Below are positions 30,880-39,467 of a stretch of 64,000 bases of DNA, in pieces. Made by a program: the position numbers and the translations under genes. Origin of the DNA: Prorocentrum cordatum (Eukaryota; Sar; Dinophyceae; Prorocentrales; Prorocentraceae); assembly GCA_963575745.1 (NCBI GenBank), contig CAUYUJ010015699.1:206120-270119 (forward strand), written 5' to 3'. The notes under the pieces were generated by a model, which made no database searches, was not told the origin of the DNA, and saw only the letters and a list, made by a program, of their open reading frames with translations. Position 1 is the stretch's first letter. Each line of letters begins with the position of its first letter.

Positions 30880-32167
30880 GCCATGGCATTGGAGGCAGTC
30901 CACCCTGTTGGAGCGGTTCGCCCGAAGCCACCCAGGGCGGGAGACATCCCCCTGCAGAAGCGAGGGCCACGGGCGTGGGAGAACTACGAGAAGGAGCCGC
31001 ACCTGGGCATCAGCGAGGGCGGCCTCGCAAGGCTGCTTACCCACTCCGTGGCGGACGTCACCGCGGCGCAGTGGGCCCCGAAGGTTCGAGACTTTCTCAG
31101 CCACTGTGTCGAAGGGTTGGGAGCTGCGGTCCTCGAACGCCGTGGACCACGCCCTGGCCGACTACATGGGCATGAAGTGCTACAAGGACCGGCTCCGTCC
31201 TACGTGGGGGTCGATCGTCTTGTTCGGGCTGCTGGTGATTTGGCCTGAGCTGAGGAACCAGCTTCCGCTGGCCTTGCGAAGCCTGAAGAGCTGGCAGAGG
31301 CTGGTTATCTCGGTGGAAGGGGGTCCCCTGCCTGAGGAAGCTGCCTTCGCCATCGCCATCTACTTCTTCGAGGCGGGGCTCCTGGATGAAGCCATCTGGG
31401 CCCTCGTGCAGTGCGACGTCTACGGGCGGGAGCAGGACATGGAGATGCTACGCGAGGCCGACATCATTTGGGATGGCCGATGCGTGGGCCTCCTGTTTGG
31501 CATCTCGGCCCGAGGCGAGGAGGGCAAGACGGGCAGCAATCAAGGGGTCGTCATCCGCCGCGGCACCGTCGCGAGCCTCATCCTGGCCCTGAAGGACGTC
31601 AAGAAGAATGCCACGGGGCCCATCTTCGGCCCCGAGCAGGCAGGCTTCCGCAAAGAGTGGCACCGCGGATGTCGCTCGCTTGGGATGCCCTGGGCGCCGC
31701 CTCCGCACGGGCTCCGCCATTCGGGGCCCAGCGAGGACGTGGCCCGAGGACGGGCCAGCCTAGAGCAGGTGCGGAGGCGGGGCAGGTGGAAGGCATTGTC
31801 CAGCGTCCAACGGTACTCCAAGACGTTCGCCCTCACGCAGTTCCGTGCAAAAATGCAGAAGAAGGTGCTGGACGTGGGCCCCCGTGCGACCTCAGACCTA
31901 GCTGCCGAGATACTCCGTGCGACAGAGTCCCGCACCAACTACAGCAAGCAGCAGCAGCAGCTGGTCGACGGCATCAGGACGAATCTGAAGACGAAGAAGG
32001 TGAAAGATGTCGCCGCAGAGCTCTTGATGCTGGGACCCACCACAAAGCAGAAGCAGAAGACCACCACCAACAAGAAGTCCACCAAGGGTGACACAAGCTG
32101 CCCAGAGTCCGACGACCTCTACTCCGACGAGACGTGGGGAGAGGGAACTGGATGGTGGACAGAGTGA
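30880..32167 (+). pseudogene. YR retrotransposon tyrosine recombinase
   Basis: Starts in one frame (M-A-L-E-A-V-H-P-V from about 30883, with E-N-Y-E-K-E-P-H-L-G-I) and changes frame near 31110-31130. From there it reads straight to TGA 32165-32167. The core has Y-G-R-E-Q-D-M-E-M-L-R-E-A-D (first catalytic-type Arg, about 31425). P-H-G-L-R-H-S-G follows (His-x-x-Arg box, 31702-31725). R-G-R-W-K-A-L-S-S-V-Q-R-Y-S-K follows, with the presumed nucleophilic Tyr at 31814-31816. R...H-x-x-R...Y order and spacing fit tyrosine recombinases of DIRS/PAT elements, which integrate circular cDNA. A Lys-rich tail follows. One frame break; catalytic residues are intact. Confidence 0.85.
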
Positions 32168-32375
32168 GGCGACAGGCCAAATGGGGGCGCCCCATGTGGG
32201 CGACTAGGGGCGCCATACGAGGGCCCCCTAGAGTTGGTGGCCTACGGGCGCGACCACCACCCCACGGTGAGCTTGGCCGTTCGCTTGAATATCTTCTTTG
32301 TGGCCCCCGCCCGCCCGCCCTGGCCACAACATGTAGTTTTTTTTTTCGGCTACGCCAGGCACGTCAAATGCGGGG

Positions 32376-32641
32376 GTGGGACTGGGAATCTTCTGATGCC
32401 GATCGCAACTCGAGTTTTTGTTGGTTGTGATTTGGTTGAGGTTTTATGGATCTCAATCGGCCTCCCGTTGAATGGTTATATATATATATTTGGCCCGTCT
32501 GGGCCCTCGTGCAGTGTGTGGTTGAAACAGTGCTTCCTCATAGGCCGCTTCGCGGCGTTGCTGCACGTCCCGCTGTCAGATACTGTGTATCCTGTCAGCT
32601 TCGCTGGCCCTCCGCCTGCCCCCTGAGACGTAGCGATAATG
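32376..32641 (+). repeat. Split direct repeat B1
   Basis: About 265 bp matching B2 (32809-33070) with few differences. Starts GTGGGACTGGGAATCTTCTG and ends CCTGAGACGTAGCGATAATG. Its end runs directly into A2 and shares the ATG core. Confidence 0.96.
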
Positions 32642-32761
32642 ATCGTTTTCCAAACTAAATTGATCGCGTCTCGGGGTAGTGCGGTGGGGGTGGGCCGTGT
32701 AAGATAGTAGTGCAGGTTATATCCCTCGTCCTGCCCTGCTTGTCTTTCGTGTCCGCTCAAG
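32639..32761 (+). repeat. Split direct repeat A2
   Basis: Second copy of A1, immediately after B1. A 47-bp non-repeated spacer (32762-32808) separates it from B2. Confidence 0.97.
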
Positions 32762-32808
32762 CTTCCCTCCCTGTTTGAACGCTTTGCCCGGCCCTGCTCT
32801 CACGACAC

Positions 32809-33070
32809 GTGGGACTGAGAATCTTCTGATGCCGATCGCAACTCGAGTTTTTGTTGGTTGTGATTTGGTTGAGGTTTTATGGATCTCAATCGGCCTCCCG
32901 TTGAATGATTATATATTTATGGCCCGTCTGGGCCCTCGTGCAGTGTGTGGTTGAAACAGTACTTCCTCATGGGCCGTTTCGCGGCGTTGCTGCACGTCCC
33001 GCTGTCAGATACTGTGTATCCTGTCAGCTTCGCTGGCCCCCCGCCTGCCCCCTGAGACGTAGCCATAATG
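32809..33070 (+). repeat. Split direct repeat B2
   Basis: Right end of the YR element, ending CCTGAGACGTAGCCATAATG. Host sequence GGTCATTTGC begins right after. Confidence 0.95.
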
Positions 33071-33539
33071 GGTCATTTGCAAGAACAACAATTAACGGGC
33101 AAACAGCGGGGGGGGCACCTAGCATGATAAAGTTCAGGACACAACTCAACCATGACATGCCCAGGATGAACAGAGCCATAATATCTAGGGGCGACAGCCA
33201 GCGAGCAAAACTCACCGAAATCATACTGTTGTAACAATCTCCCTGAGCAATTGATGGGAGCAGTTGTGGAACATTTGCAAGAACAGCTGACAGACAACAA
33301 GCGGCCGGGAACTCTAACATAACAAGCTTAGGGACACAATTCAACCATAATATGCTCAGGGTAAACAGAGCCATAAACGCGCTGGAAACATCGCATACAA
33401 TCCCAACATCTTTTTTCCAGTGTAGAACTCTGGAACAATGGTTCTGTGTGCTCATTTGTTGTTCCCGAGCGGTGCCGCGGCTGTCCGGGGCCCTCCAGGG
33501 CCGTCTTTGGGGCCAGGGGGAAACCCCAGGCAGGCTCAA
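33071..33539 (-). CDS. Tandemly duplicated hydrophobic coding-like sequence, interrupted by the YR element
   Basis: The minus-strand frame contains two related units of about 205 bp. The first has S-S-A-F-M-A-L-F-T-L-S-I-L-W-L-N-C-V-P, then L-S-A-V-L-A-N-V-P. The second has L-D-I-M-A-L-F-I-L-G-M-S-W-L-S-C-V-L, then L-I-V-V-L-A-N-D-P. Each has a predicted membrane-type hydrophobic stretch. A third, diverged unit continues beyond the element at 25352 reading down. A GTGAG donor-like sequence occurs at the same place in two units, so these may be duplicated exon-intron blocks rather than one ORF. Function unknown; it could also be a non-coding repeat that happens to stay open. Confidence 0.35.
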
Positions 33540-33644
33540 GCGGGCGTGGAGAGACGGCTCCCCGCACGGCCCCAGAGAGGGCCCCCCCGACTGGCATCCG
33601 TGAGCGCTCTTCTGAATGCCAATGTCGAGGTTCTTTCTTGAGGC

Positions 33645-33885
33645 GCACCTAGGCCTTCCTAGGCCGCGTCTGAGGCCTCCTAGGCCTCCTGAGGCACACC
33701 TAGGCCTTCCTAGCCTTATAATTTAATCGCTTCGCTCATGCCGGCGGCCCTGGAGCGCTATTTGGGGCTTCTTGGGGCCGTCTTGGGGGCTTCTTGGGGG
33801 CTTCTTGGGGCTCCTTGGTATTGGGCTCCCCTGGGGCCTCTTGGGGGGCCTTTGGGGCCCCCTTGGGGCGGGAGGGGGGTAGTCG
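33645..33885. repeat. CCTAGGCC and CTTGGGG minisatellites
   Basis: 33645-33718 repeats CCTAGGCCTTCC and CCTCCTGAGGC palindromic words. 33755-33880 repeats GGGGGCTTCTTGGGG and GGGGCC words, like 12960-13310. No gene in 33540-34171. Confidence 0.75.
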
Positions 33886-34186
33886 ATTGCAGCTCCCCCC
33901 CTCGGAGGCCACGATCCTTGTGAGGGGTGGCGAAGAATAACCCCCCCCCTGGGGATCGCCCGGGACCCAGCCAGGGCCCGGCCTGGGATCGGCCGGGGTA
34001 CTTTTCGCTTGGGGCCCCCCAAGGGCCGCCCCGCGCGCGCGAATTAGAAATATTGTTAAGTAATTACTGGAGATGTCAGCGCGCCTCTGGCCCGTTGGGC
34101 CGGCGAATTTTGGGGTTGTCCGAGGCCTTCCTAGGCCGCGTTCGGCGCGAGAGGAAGGCGCCGAGACGGCCCGAAGAAGGTTCCAA

Positions 34187-34208
34187 TCCGTATCCATTTT
34201 GGCTCAAG
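34187..34208 (+). other. Dinoflagellate spliced-leader relic
   Basis: 21 of 22 positions match the dinoflagellate SL by my comparison (seventh base T for G). It includes CCATTTTGGCTCAAG. It sits immediately 3' of the target-site duplication, so the retrocopy appears full length at its 5' end. Confidence 0.92.
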
Positions 34209-34251
34209 TCGAGTCTGCCCGACAAGTTCCAGCAGGGGCCGCGCTGATTAA

Positions 34252-34960
34252 TTGCATCACAGCATCAAGCTGTTTTTCCACACTGAGATGAGAAATTTAT
34301 TTGTTTACGGTGTTCCCGTTCTCGGACCGTTGCTCGGGACAGACAAGGTGCCGAGTTTGGAAGATGTCGACAAGCTCATGATGGCGCGGGCATTGGTACA
34401 AGGGCTTTTGCTATCCTGTCTCGCTGGGACTTTTCAGTCAGTATTGGAATGCTCCGACGACGCCGAAGAGCCTGACGAGCACCAGAAAGTTTTGGCAATC
34501 AATTTTCAGTATTGGTCTTTTGAATGCTTGTGCTTGGCCGTCCTTTTCACAATTATCACATACGCCTACATTGTACTTGATCGACCAAGCAGGTGGTGAC
34601 ACTGTAGAAATCAAACGGATGCAAGTGTTCTGGACAACCGGGGGGAGATTTGTTATGGCAGGGCTTGAAGTGTTCACGGTCACCGGGGCTGTACTTTATG
34701 CGTGGGGGGTCTCGCGGGCACTTGCGTGCATTTATGGTGACTTACACGGTGGCCATTGGGGCATGGATGGCTTCCTCCCAGGCGGCCTTGCGATGCCGTT
34801 GGTTGCATGCTTTGGTGCGATGCTGATTCACGTGTCCTTTAGGAAGATGTTGATGGAACATCTGGATGACCTGCCTGGAGGGGCAGCCGGTGAACCGAGC
34901 CTTCCCTTTGAATGCAGGGCTTGTTTGAGGCGCAAAACAAATGAAGCAGGTTCAGAGTAG
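34252..34960 (+). pseudogene. Retroposed multi-pass membrane protein gene, frameshifted
   Basis: The first ATG at 34252 (or 34288) opens M-R-N-L-F-V-Y-G-V-P-V-L-G-P-L-L-G, then a helix S-L-E-D-V-D-K-L-M-M-A-R-A-L-V-Q-G. An acidic loop follows, and then a membrane-like segment C-L-C-L-A-V-L-F-T-I-I-T-Y-A-Y-I-V-L. The frame then changes near 34575-34600. The next frame continues R-F-V-M-A-G-L-E-V-F-T-V-T-G-A-V-L-Y-A-W, then L-A-M-P-L-V-A-C-F-G-A-M-L-I-H-V. A hydrophilic tail with F-E-C-R-A-C-L-R-R-K leads to TAG at 34958-34960. There are three or four hydrophobic helices in all. The shift lies within continuous homology-like sequence and fits pseudogene decay. Protein family not recognised. Confidence 0.72.
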
Positions 34961-35212
34961 CTCCTGCAGTAGGTCGGCGAAGTAGGTCTGCAGCGCGCCT
35001 GGCAACAGTGGTCGGCGCAGGTAACTCGAAGGGAAAGGATGGCGAAACCGATTAGAAGCTTTCAGGGGGGAAAAAAAAGATGGCTCGAAGAAGGTTCCAA
35101 GAGAGCCCCCAAGAGGGCACCAACGTGCTCTTAGCAGGATGCCGTGGGGGGGGGGCCGTTTGGGCCCCTCTTGCAAACTCTGTTGAGCAACTTGGAGCTC
35201 TCTCGGGGCTGC

Positions 35213-35405
35213 CCGGCGAAACCTCGCCAACCGGGTCTTCGCGCGAGGCCCCCACGAGGCTTCCGCTGGCGCCCACCGGGCGAAACCTCGCCGTCCCCAC
35301 CCAGCGCACGAGGTGCCCGCCCGTGAGGCGAAACCCCGCAGTGCCCACGCTCGGGGCGCCCACGAGGTGCCCTCGGGCGCGCATCAGGTGAAACCCCGAA
35401 GTACC
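35213..35405 (+). repeat. About 60-bp tandem repeat, about 3 copies
   Basis: GGCGAAACCTCGCC, GGCGAAACCTCGCCGTCCCC, GAGGCGAAACCCCGCAGTGC and CAGGTGAAACCCCGAAGTAC recur at about 60-bp steps. GCCCACGAGGTGCCC words lie between them. Confidence 0.8.
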
Positions 35406-35559
35406 CATCCAACTTGGGTACTGAACAGGAGACGTACGATTCCTCAGTGCAATCACTACTTGAGGAGTAATACTCCACGGCGTCACAGTTCTCGTGTGAT
35501 GACGTGCCTTGCCCATGGTCGTCGGAGCATATCGGCAGGCTTTTGGGGTGCTTGGGAGG

Positions 35560-35900
35560 CTTCTGGACGCTTCTTGAGGCTTGTTCGAGGGCTTCTCGTT
35601 GCCGCTCTGGGGCCTCTTCAGGGGCTCGCGTGGGCTCGCGTGAGGCTCGCGTTGGCTCCGTGGGGCGCACGTGGGCCTCGTGTGGGGCTTGCGTGGGGCT
35701 TGCGTGAGACGTGCTTGAGGCTCGCTCGGGGTTGGCACGGGCCTCGCGTGGTCTCGCGCGAGGCTCGCTCGCTGGGCTCGTACGAGCCCCGCACGAGTCC
35801 TGCCGCTCCCGTCGCGAGACCCGCGCGAGACCCACGCGACTCCGACGGAACCCGACGCAAGCCCCGCTTGAAACGCGCGCGTGACCAGCGTGGCCCCGGG
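35560..35900 (+). repeat. GGCTCGCGTG minisatellite
   Basis: 10-12-bp words GGGCTCGCGTGAGGCTCGCG, GGGGCTTGCGTGG and CGCGCGAGACCC repeat irregularly. No gene in 35101-36417. Confidence 0.8.
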
Positions 35901-36279
35901 GCAGGCCCCGCGTGAACCCAGCCGTGGGCCGTTGGTTTCTGGTGGGTATACAGCGATCGTCGCGTGTCTCCGGCAGTAGCCGCGCGCCGGTTGCTGCGAG
36001 CGTCTACTGAAGCAGCGGCAGCGTTGACGAGTCCAAGTGGCGATGATCATGCGCGCGCTCCCGTTGCAGACGCATCGGCGCGCGCATTCTGGCAGCGAGT
36101 TGGCCGCGTTGAGGCCAGCGTCGACCGTCTCCTCATTGGGGCCATCGCAGCGCGAGATGTGGCTGTTGCCTCCCGCTCACCTGCAAACCATCACATGAGT
36201 TTTTGAAGTGAACTTATTTCTGAAATCCTGTGAGGTGGTTGGGCAGCCCAAAAAAACATGCAAGAACAAAAGCAGCATA

Positions 36280-36400
36280 CATTTTTTTCTGTGAGGATTC
36301 AGGGTTGAGGAGGATGTTCGAAGATTGAGGCTCCAGGCTCGGGGGTTGAGGTTCGAGCATTGAGGATTCTAGTCGTGCTGGGCCTCTAGGGGCCTCGGGA
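36280..36400. repeat. TTGAGGATTC minisatellite-like tract
   Basis: GAGGATTCAGGGTTGAGGAGG, GATTGAGGCTCC, GGGGTTGAGGTTCGAGCATT and GAGGATTC words. Reads as a diverged inverted relative of the CTCGATCC minisatellite at 20455. Confidence 0.55.
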
Positions 36401-36417
36401 GTCGAAGCAGGAGCCAC

Positions 36418-36583
36418 GGCATGAATGTAACCTTTCGGAGCTCCGCGCGGACTTCTTGGATCTGCGCTGAGCACTCCTGGCGGCGCCCCCGGCGCCGCCC
36501 CCTGGGCGATCCGCGAGCCAGGGAGAGGGACGTTCCGCGCCGATCCCGGAAATCCGCGCGGACCTCCGAAAGTTTATGTTTAT
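36418..36583 (+). repeat. Foldback family 2, copy 4
   Basis: Left CTTTCGGAGCTCCGCGCGGA and CTTCTTGGATCTGCGC pair with right GATCCCGGAAATCCGCGCGG and CCTCCGAAAGTTTATG. The centre GGCGGCGCCCCCGGCGCCGCC is itself a palindrome. Confidence 0.88.
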
Positions 36584-36626
36584 GCCTATTCTTTATTCCT
36601 TACAGATCGAAGAATTAACAACAATG

Positions 36627-36795
36627 ACATAGTATGAACTGTTGTAGTTCTGCGCAGATTTCTTGGACCGGCGCTTGGAAACCCTTGGCGGCGCCTCCGG
36701 CGCAGCCTTTGGCGCGCTCCGCGCGCCAGGGAGGGGGTCCAGCGCAGGTCCAACAATACGCGCGGACCGTCAACAGCTTATGTTTGTGTCGCTTC
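36627..36795 (+). repeat. Foldback family 2, copy 5
   Basis: Follows copy 4 after about 45 bp. Left GTAGTTCTGCGCAGATTTCT, then TGGACCGGCGCTTGG; right GTCCAACAATACGCGCGGAC, then CAGCTTATGTTTGTG. Arms are more diverged than in copy 4. Confidence 0.75.
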
Positions 36796-37000
36796 TTCGG
36801 TTCCTTACAAATAGGTACAAGCCAACATTTTCGGATCCGCGGACGACTTACATGCACAACACCGCGTTGGCGTCTCCCGAGTCGTCGTCGGCTTTCGGCC
36901 CAGACATAAGTTGGTGCATGGTTCATGTCTGCTCGGCCTCGGAGCCGAGAAAATATACGCCGCACCCAGTTGGAGTTAGGCCTGAAGGGAGTCCACAGAC

Positions 37001-37178
37001 TGTTGGGCCTGTTTGCCACCACCACCACCACCATAAGTTGGAGGGGGGAGGAGGAGGAGGAGGAGGACGAGAAGGAAGAGGAAAACGAGGATGAGGAGGA
37101 CAAGGAGGAGGAGGAGGAGGAGGACCCCCTCCCCTTCCAACTTATGGTGGTGGTGGCGGAAAAGAGGCCCATCACCCG
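37001..37178. repeat. Foldback family 15, copy 2 ((GGA)n loop)
   Basis: GCCACCACCACCACCACCAT plus AAGTTGGAGGGG on the left is inverted on the right as CCCCTTCCAACTTATGG plus TGGTGGTGG. They flank about 70 bp of GGA/GAA triplets. Same design as 16829-16970. Confidence 0.85.
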
Positions 37179-37182
37179 GTGT

Positions 37183-37450
37183 ATGAGCGCCGCTGTCGTA
37201 TCCGAGCTCCGCGCGGGTTTCTGGGATCGGCGCCGGCTCGCGCCGGGGAGGGGGGTCCAGCGTGGACCCCACGCGTCCGCGCGGCCCTCCGCGCGGCCCT
37301 CCGCGCGGCCCAGCGCGCGCCCTCAGCGCGCGGCCCCACCCCTCCCGCGCCCCTCCCCGGGGCGCGGGGGCGGCGCTGGAGACGCCGACGGGGAGGCCCG
37401 GCGCCGGTCCAAGAGCTCCGAGCGGAGCTCTGAGGGCGTTTTTGCTCCTG
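37183..37450 (+). repeat. Foldback family 2, copy 6, expanded centre
   Basis: Arms GAGCTCCGCGCGGGTTTCTG and GGCGCCGGTCCAAGAGCTCC bracket a centre enlarged by GCGCGGCCCTCC repeats (37276-37330). Confidence 0.6.
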
Positions 37451-38286
37451 TGTGTAGCTGCCCAGCCATTCTGCCGAAAAAGGCCCAGCCATGTTCAGCT
37501 CCGAGCGCCGCGAGGGAGCGAGAAGAGAACGGGGGGAGGGCGAGCAAATGGACGGCTTGGGGGGAGCGGTGGAGGAGGCGGGGGGAGGAGGGACGGGGGG
37601 AAACGAGGATCCAAAGCCAGTACCCAACACCATACGAGGGCCCAGCACCGCGGAGCTCCGAGAGTTCATGTTCACCGAGAACAAAAGAACCCGTAACTCT
37701 GATAACACGATGAAGGCGTGGCCTCACCGAGGTCCCCGTTTTTGTGCATTTTGGGGCGATGCATCTGGAGAGTTTGGATCGTTACATGTGCAGCAAGGAC
37801 CCCCTATCCCTAATGTTCTTCTGGCCCTCCTACCTTCGGTCCCCTCCCAAGGGGCAGGGGTCCTTGTATGGTCTCTCATATGCCTTCGCAGATGTTTGGT
37901 CGGGCGATCGCAACCATGGATCAAGGGGGCGTGGATTAGCGACGGGTCTCGTTTCCACCAGACATCGCGGATTTCCGCCGCCGCACGAGGCGGCGCGGGC
38001 CGCATTTTTGGGGAGGGCCCCCCCCCCCGATCCGTGGACTTGGCGACCGCGCGCCAGCTCCATGGATCGCTGTCCCGTGCTTGCGCGCCCCCGGCTTTGC
38101 GCCTCCAGGTTCTGCTCGCCGGTGGCCCCGACGCTGTTCGGCCTGCGGCACAGCTCCGCAGTGGACCTGTCCGTGCTCCACGACAGGCGGCGCCCCGCCG
38201 GGCCGGCCACCCAAAACGCCACGGGCGCGGCGGCGCGGCGCCCCCCCGGTGCAGTGCCGTGGCCGCCTCGCCCCGCTCGGGGCCTT
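37451..38286. other. No supported gene; dispersed family 9 copy 1 at 37895-38110
   Basis: 37895-38110 shares GGATTAGCGACGGGTCTCG, ATCGCGGATTTCCGCCGCCG, CATTTTTGGGGAGGGC and TTGGCGACCGCGCGCC with 56045-56245. The sequence up to the left end of the 14.2-kb element contains no convincing frame. Confidence 0.65.
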
Positions 38287-38327
38287 CGCTTTGATCGTCG
38301 GGTGGCTGTAAGTGCGGTAAGAGCGTT
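38287..38327 (+). repeat. Left terminal inverted repeat
   Basis: 41 bp ending TAAGTGCGGTAAGAGCGTT. One mismatch (C against G) with the inverted right end. Confidence 0.95.
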
Positions 38328-38454
38328 CATCTTACATAATCTTAGTTAAGCCATAGAACGTACACTTGTTGATCGCGCATCTCATGTGTGCATATGCAAT
38401 ACTTATGGTGTTTGTAAGTGTAGATGTAAGTAATATACTAAGTTAGATATCTCT

Positions 38455-38588
38455 GCTAAGTCGATGGGGCTGAACATATTCGTGTTTTTGCTAATCATTT
38501 GCGTATTTTTTATTCTTAACTTTTTTGAAATCCATTGAATTTCCGTTGTTGTTGTTGTTCAGTTGTTCAGGACCGAGGCGCCGCAGGT
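38455..38588 (+). repeat. Left subterminal inverted repeats
   Basis: GCTAAGTCGATGGGGCTG (38455-38472) and GTTCAGGACCGAGGCGCCGC (within 38560-38588) are both found inverted and in the same relative order near the right end, at 52185-52203 and 52043-52070. Likely transposase-recognition or structural sequence. Confidence 0.85.
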
Positions 38589-38750
38589 ACTTGCTGTACC
38601 TCGCGGCCGCGGCGCTGCGGGCTGCGCGCATGCCCGCGGGGAGGGGGGAGGGAAGGAGGAAAATGTTTATCCATGTGTCTTCGGCCCTCCCTTATCCCCC
38701 CTTTCCTTAGGCGGCGCACCGCCTTCTCCTCCGTCGCCTCGTCCTCCGTC

Positions 38751-39069
38751 GGCGGTAATCCGCCTTCTCCCCCCCCCATGGCGGCAATCCGCCTTCTCCC
38801 CCTCCGTGGCGGCAAACCGCCCTTCTGGCGGCAAACCGCTTTCTCCTCCTTTGGCGGCAAACCGCCTACCCCTTCTGGCGGCAAACCGCCTTCTCCTCCT
38901 CTGGCGGCAAACCGCCTACCCCTTCTGGGGGCAAACCGCCTACTCCTCCTCTGGCGGCAAACCGCCTTCTCCTCCTCGTGGCGGGAAACCGCTTCTTCCC
39001 AACCGCCCTATCGGCGGCTTGCTTTGCCGCCTCCTTCCACCCCCTCGGCGGCAAGCCGCCCACCCCTTT
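38751..39069. repeat. Cluster of GGCGG-N-CCGCC hairpins (gene A upstream)
   Basis: About a dozen copies of GGCGGCAAACCGCC and variants (GGCGGTAATCCGCC, GGCGGCAATCCGCC), separated by CTTCTCCTCCTC-like spacers. Each can form a 5-bp GC stem with a 4-nt loop. Confidence 0.9.
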
Positions 39070-39204
39070 CCCCCCTCCCCTCCCTGGCCTCTCCTTGACC
39101 CACCCTCCCCCATAGCTCTCTTCTTCCCCCCCGCGCACCCTTCGGCACCCCCTCCCCCGCCCCCCCTTCGACACCCTCTCCCCCCTGCGCCCCCCCTCAC
39201 CCAG

Positions 39205-39337
39205 GAGGAGGAGGAGGAGGAGGGAGAGGAGGAAGAGGAGAAGGAGGAGGAGGAGGAGGGGGAGGAGGGGGAGGAGGGGGAGGAGGAGGAGGAGGAGGAG
39301 GAGGGGGAGGAGGAGGAGGAGCAGGAAGAGCAGGAGT
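39205..39337. repeat. (GGA)n microsatellite
   Basis: GGA/GAG triplets with AGA variants. It lies between the hairpin cluster and gene A. Confidence 0.93.
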
Positions 39338-39360
39338 AGGATATGTCCGTCGCACGCGCG

Positions 39361-39384
39361 TTGGCTCGATCCGTTTTTGGCGAG
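39361..39384 (+). other. Possible degenerate tandem SL relics upstream of gene A
   Basis: TTGGCTCGA is followed at once by TCCGTTTTTGGCGAG. This could be the end of one SL copy joined to a second that has lost the AGCCA block. Weak; it needs alignment to other copies. The ATG of gene A is 84 nt downstream. Confidence 0.25.
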
Positions 39385-39467
39385 CCCTCCTCCGAGGGCT
39401 TCGGGCGGCGTGCGCGCGCGGGGAGTCGCGCACTCCGCTCGGCGCGCGGTCGCGCCGCATCGCTGCC

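Larger units (their letters stand above)
25353..33070 (+). mobile_element. Tyrosine-recombinase (PAT/DIRS-like) retrotransposon with split direct repeats
   Basis: A 7.7-kb element defined by A1 (25353-25475), an internal coding region, B1 (32376-32641), A2 (32639-32761) and B2 (32809-33070). This A1...B1-A2-B2 order is the split-direct-repeat structure known for PAT-type YR retrotransposons. Coding content in order is a gag-like region, reverse transcriptase, an RNase H segment, a methyltransferase-like domain, the rest of RNase H, and a tyrosine recombinase. A trinucleotide ATG is shared at the left end, the right end and the B1/A2 junction, as expected for integration of a circle at a matching core. 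The host sequence on the two flanks aligns as one interrupted tandem-repeat unit, which confirms both ends. Frames are broken in at least five places, so this copy is probably inactive or carries assembly errors. Confidence 0.93.
34172..35100 (+). mobile_element. Processed retrogene with SL relic and 15-bp target-site duplication
   Basis: The 15-bp word CGAAGAAGGTTCCAA at 34172-34186 abuts the 5' end of an SL relic (34187-34208) and recurs at 35086-35100, just after an A-rich tail (35071-35079). An intronless ORF lies between. SL leader, lack of introns, A-tract and direct target duplication together are the signature of LINE-type retroposition of a trans-spliced mRNA. Recycling of SL-bearing cDNAs into dinoflagellate genomes is established knowledge. 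Confidence 0.9.

Noticed and set aside
25353-33070. LTR retrotransposon interpretation
   Set aside because: The repeats are split (A1...B1-A2-B2), not two identical LTRs. There is a tyrosine recombinase rather than a DDE integrase or aspartic protease, and no target-site duplication.
37491-38349. Overlapping frames of 170-270 codons
   Set aside because: They span the end of a foldback element, a family 9 repeat and the left end of the transposon; no frame has consistent coding character.
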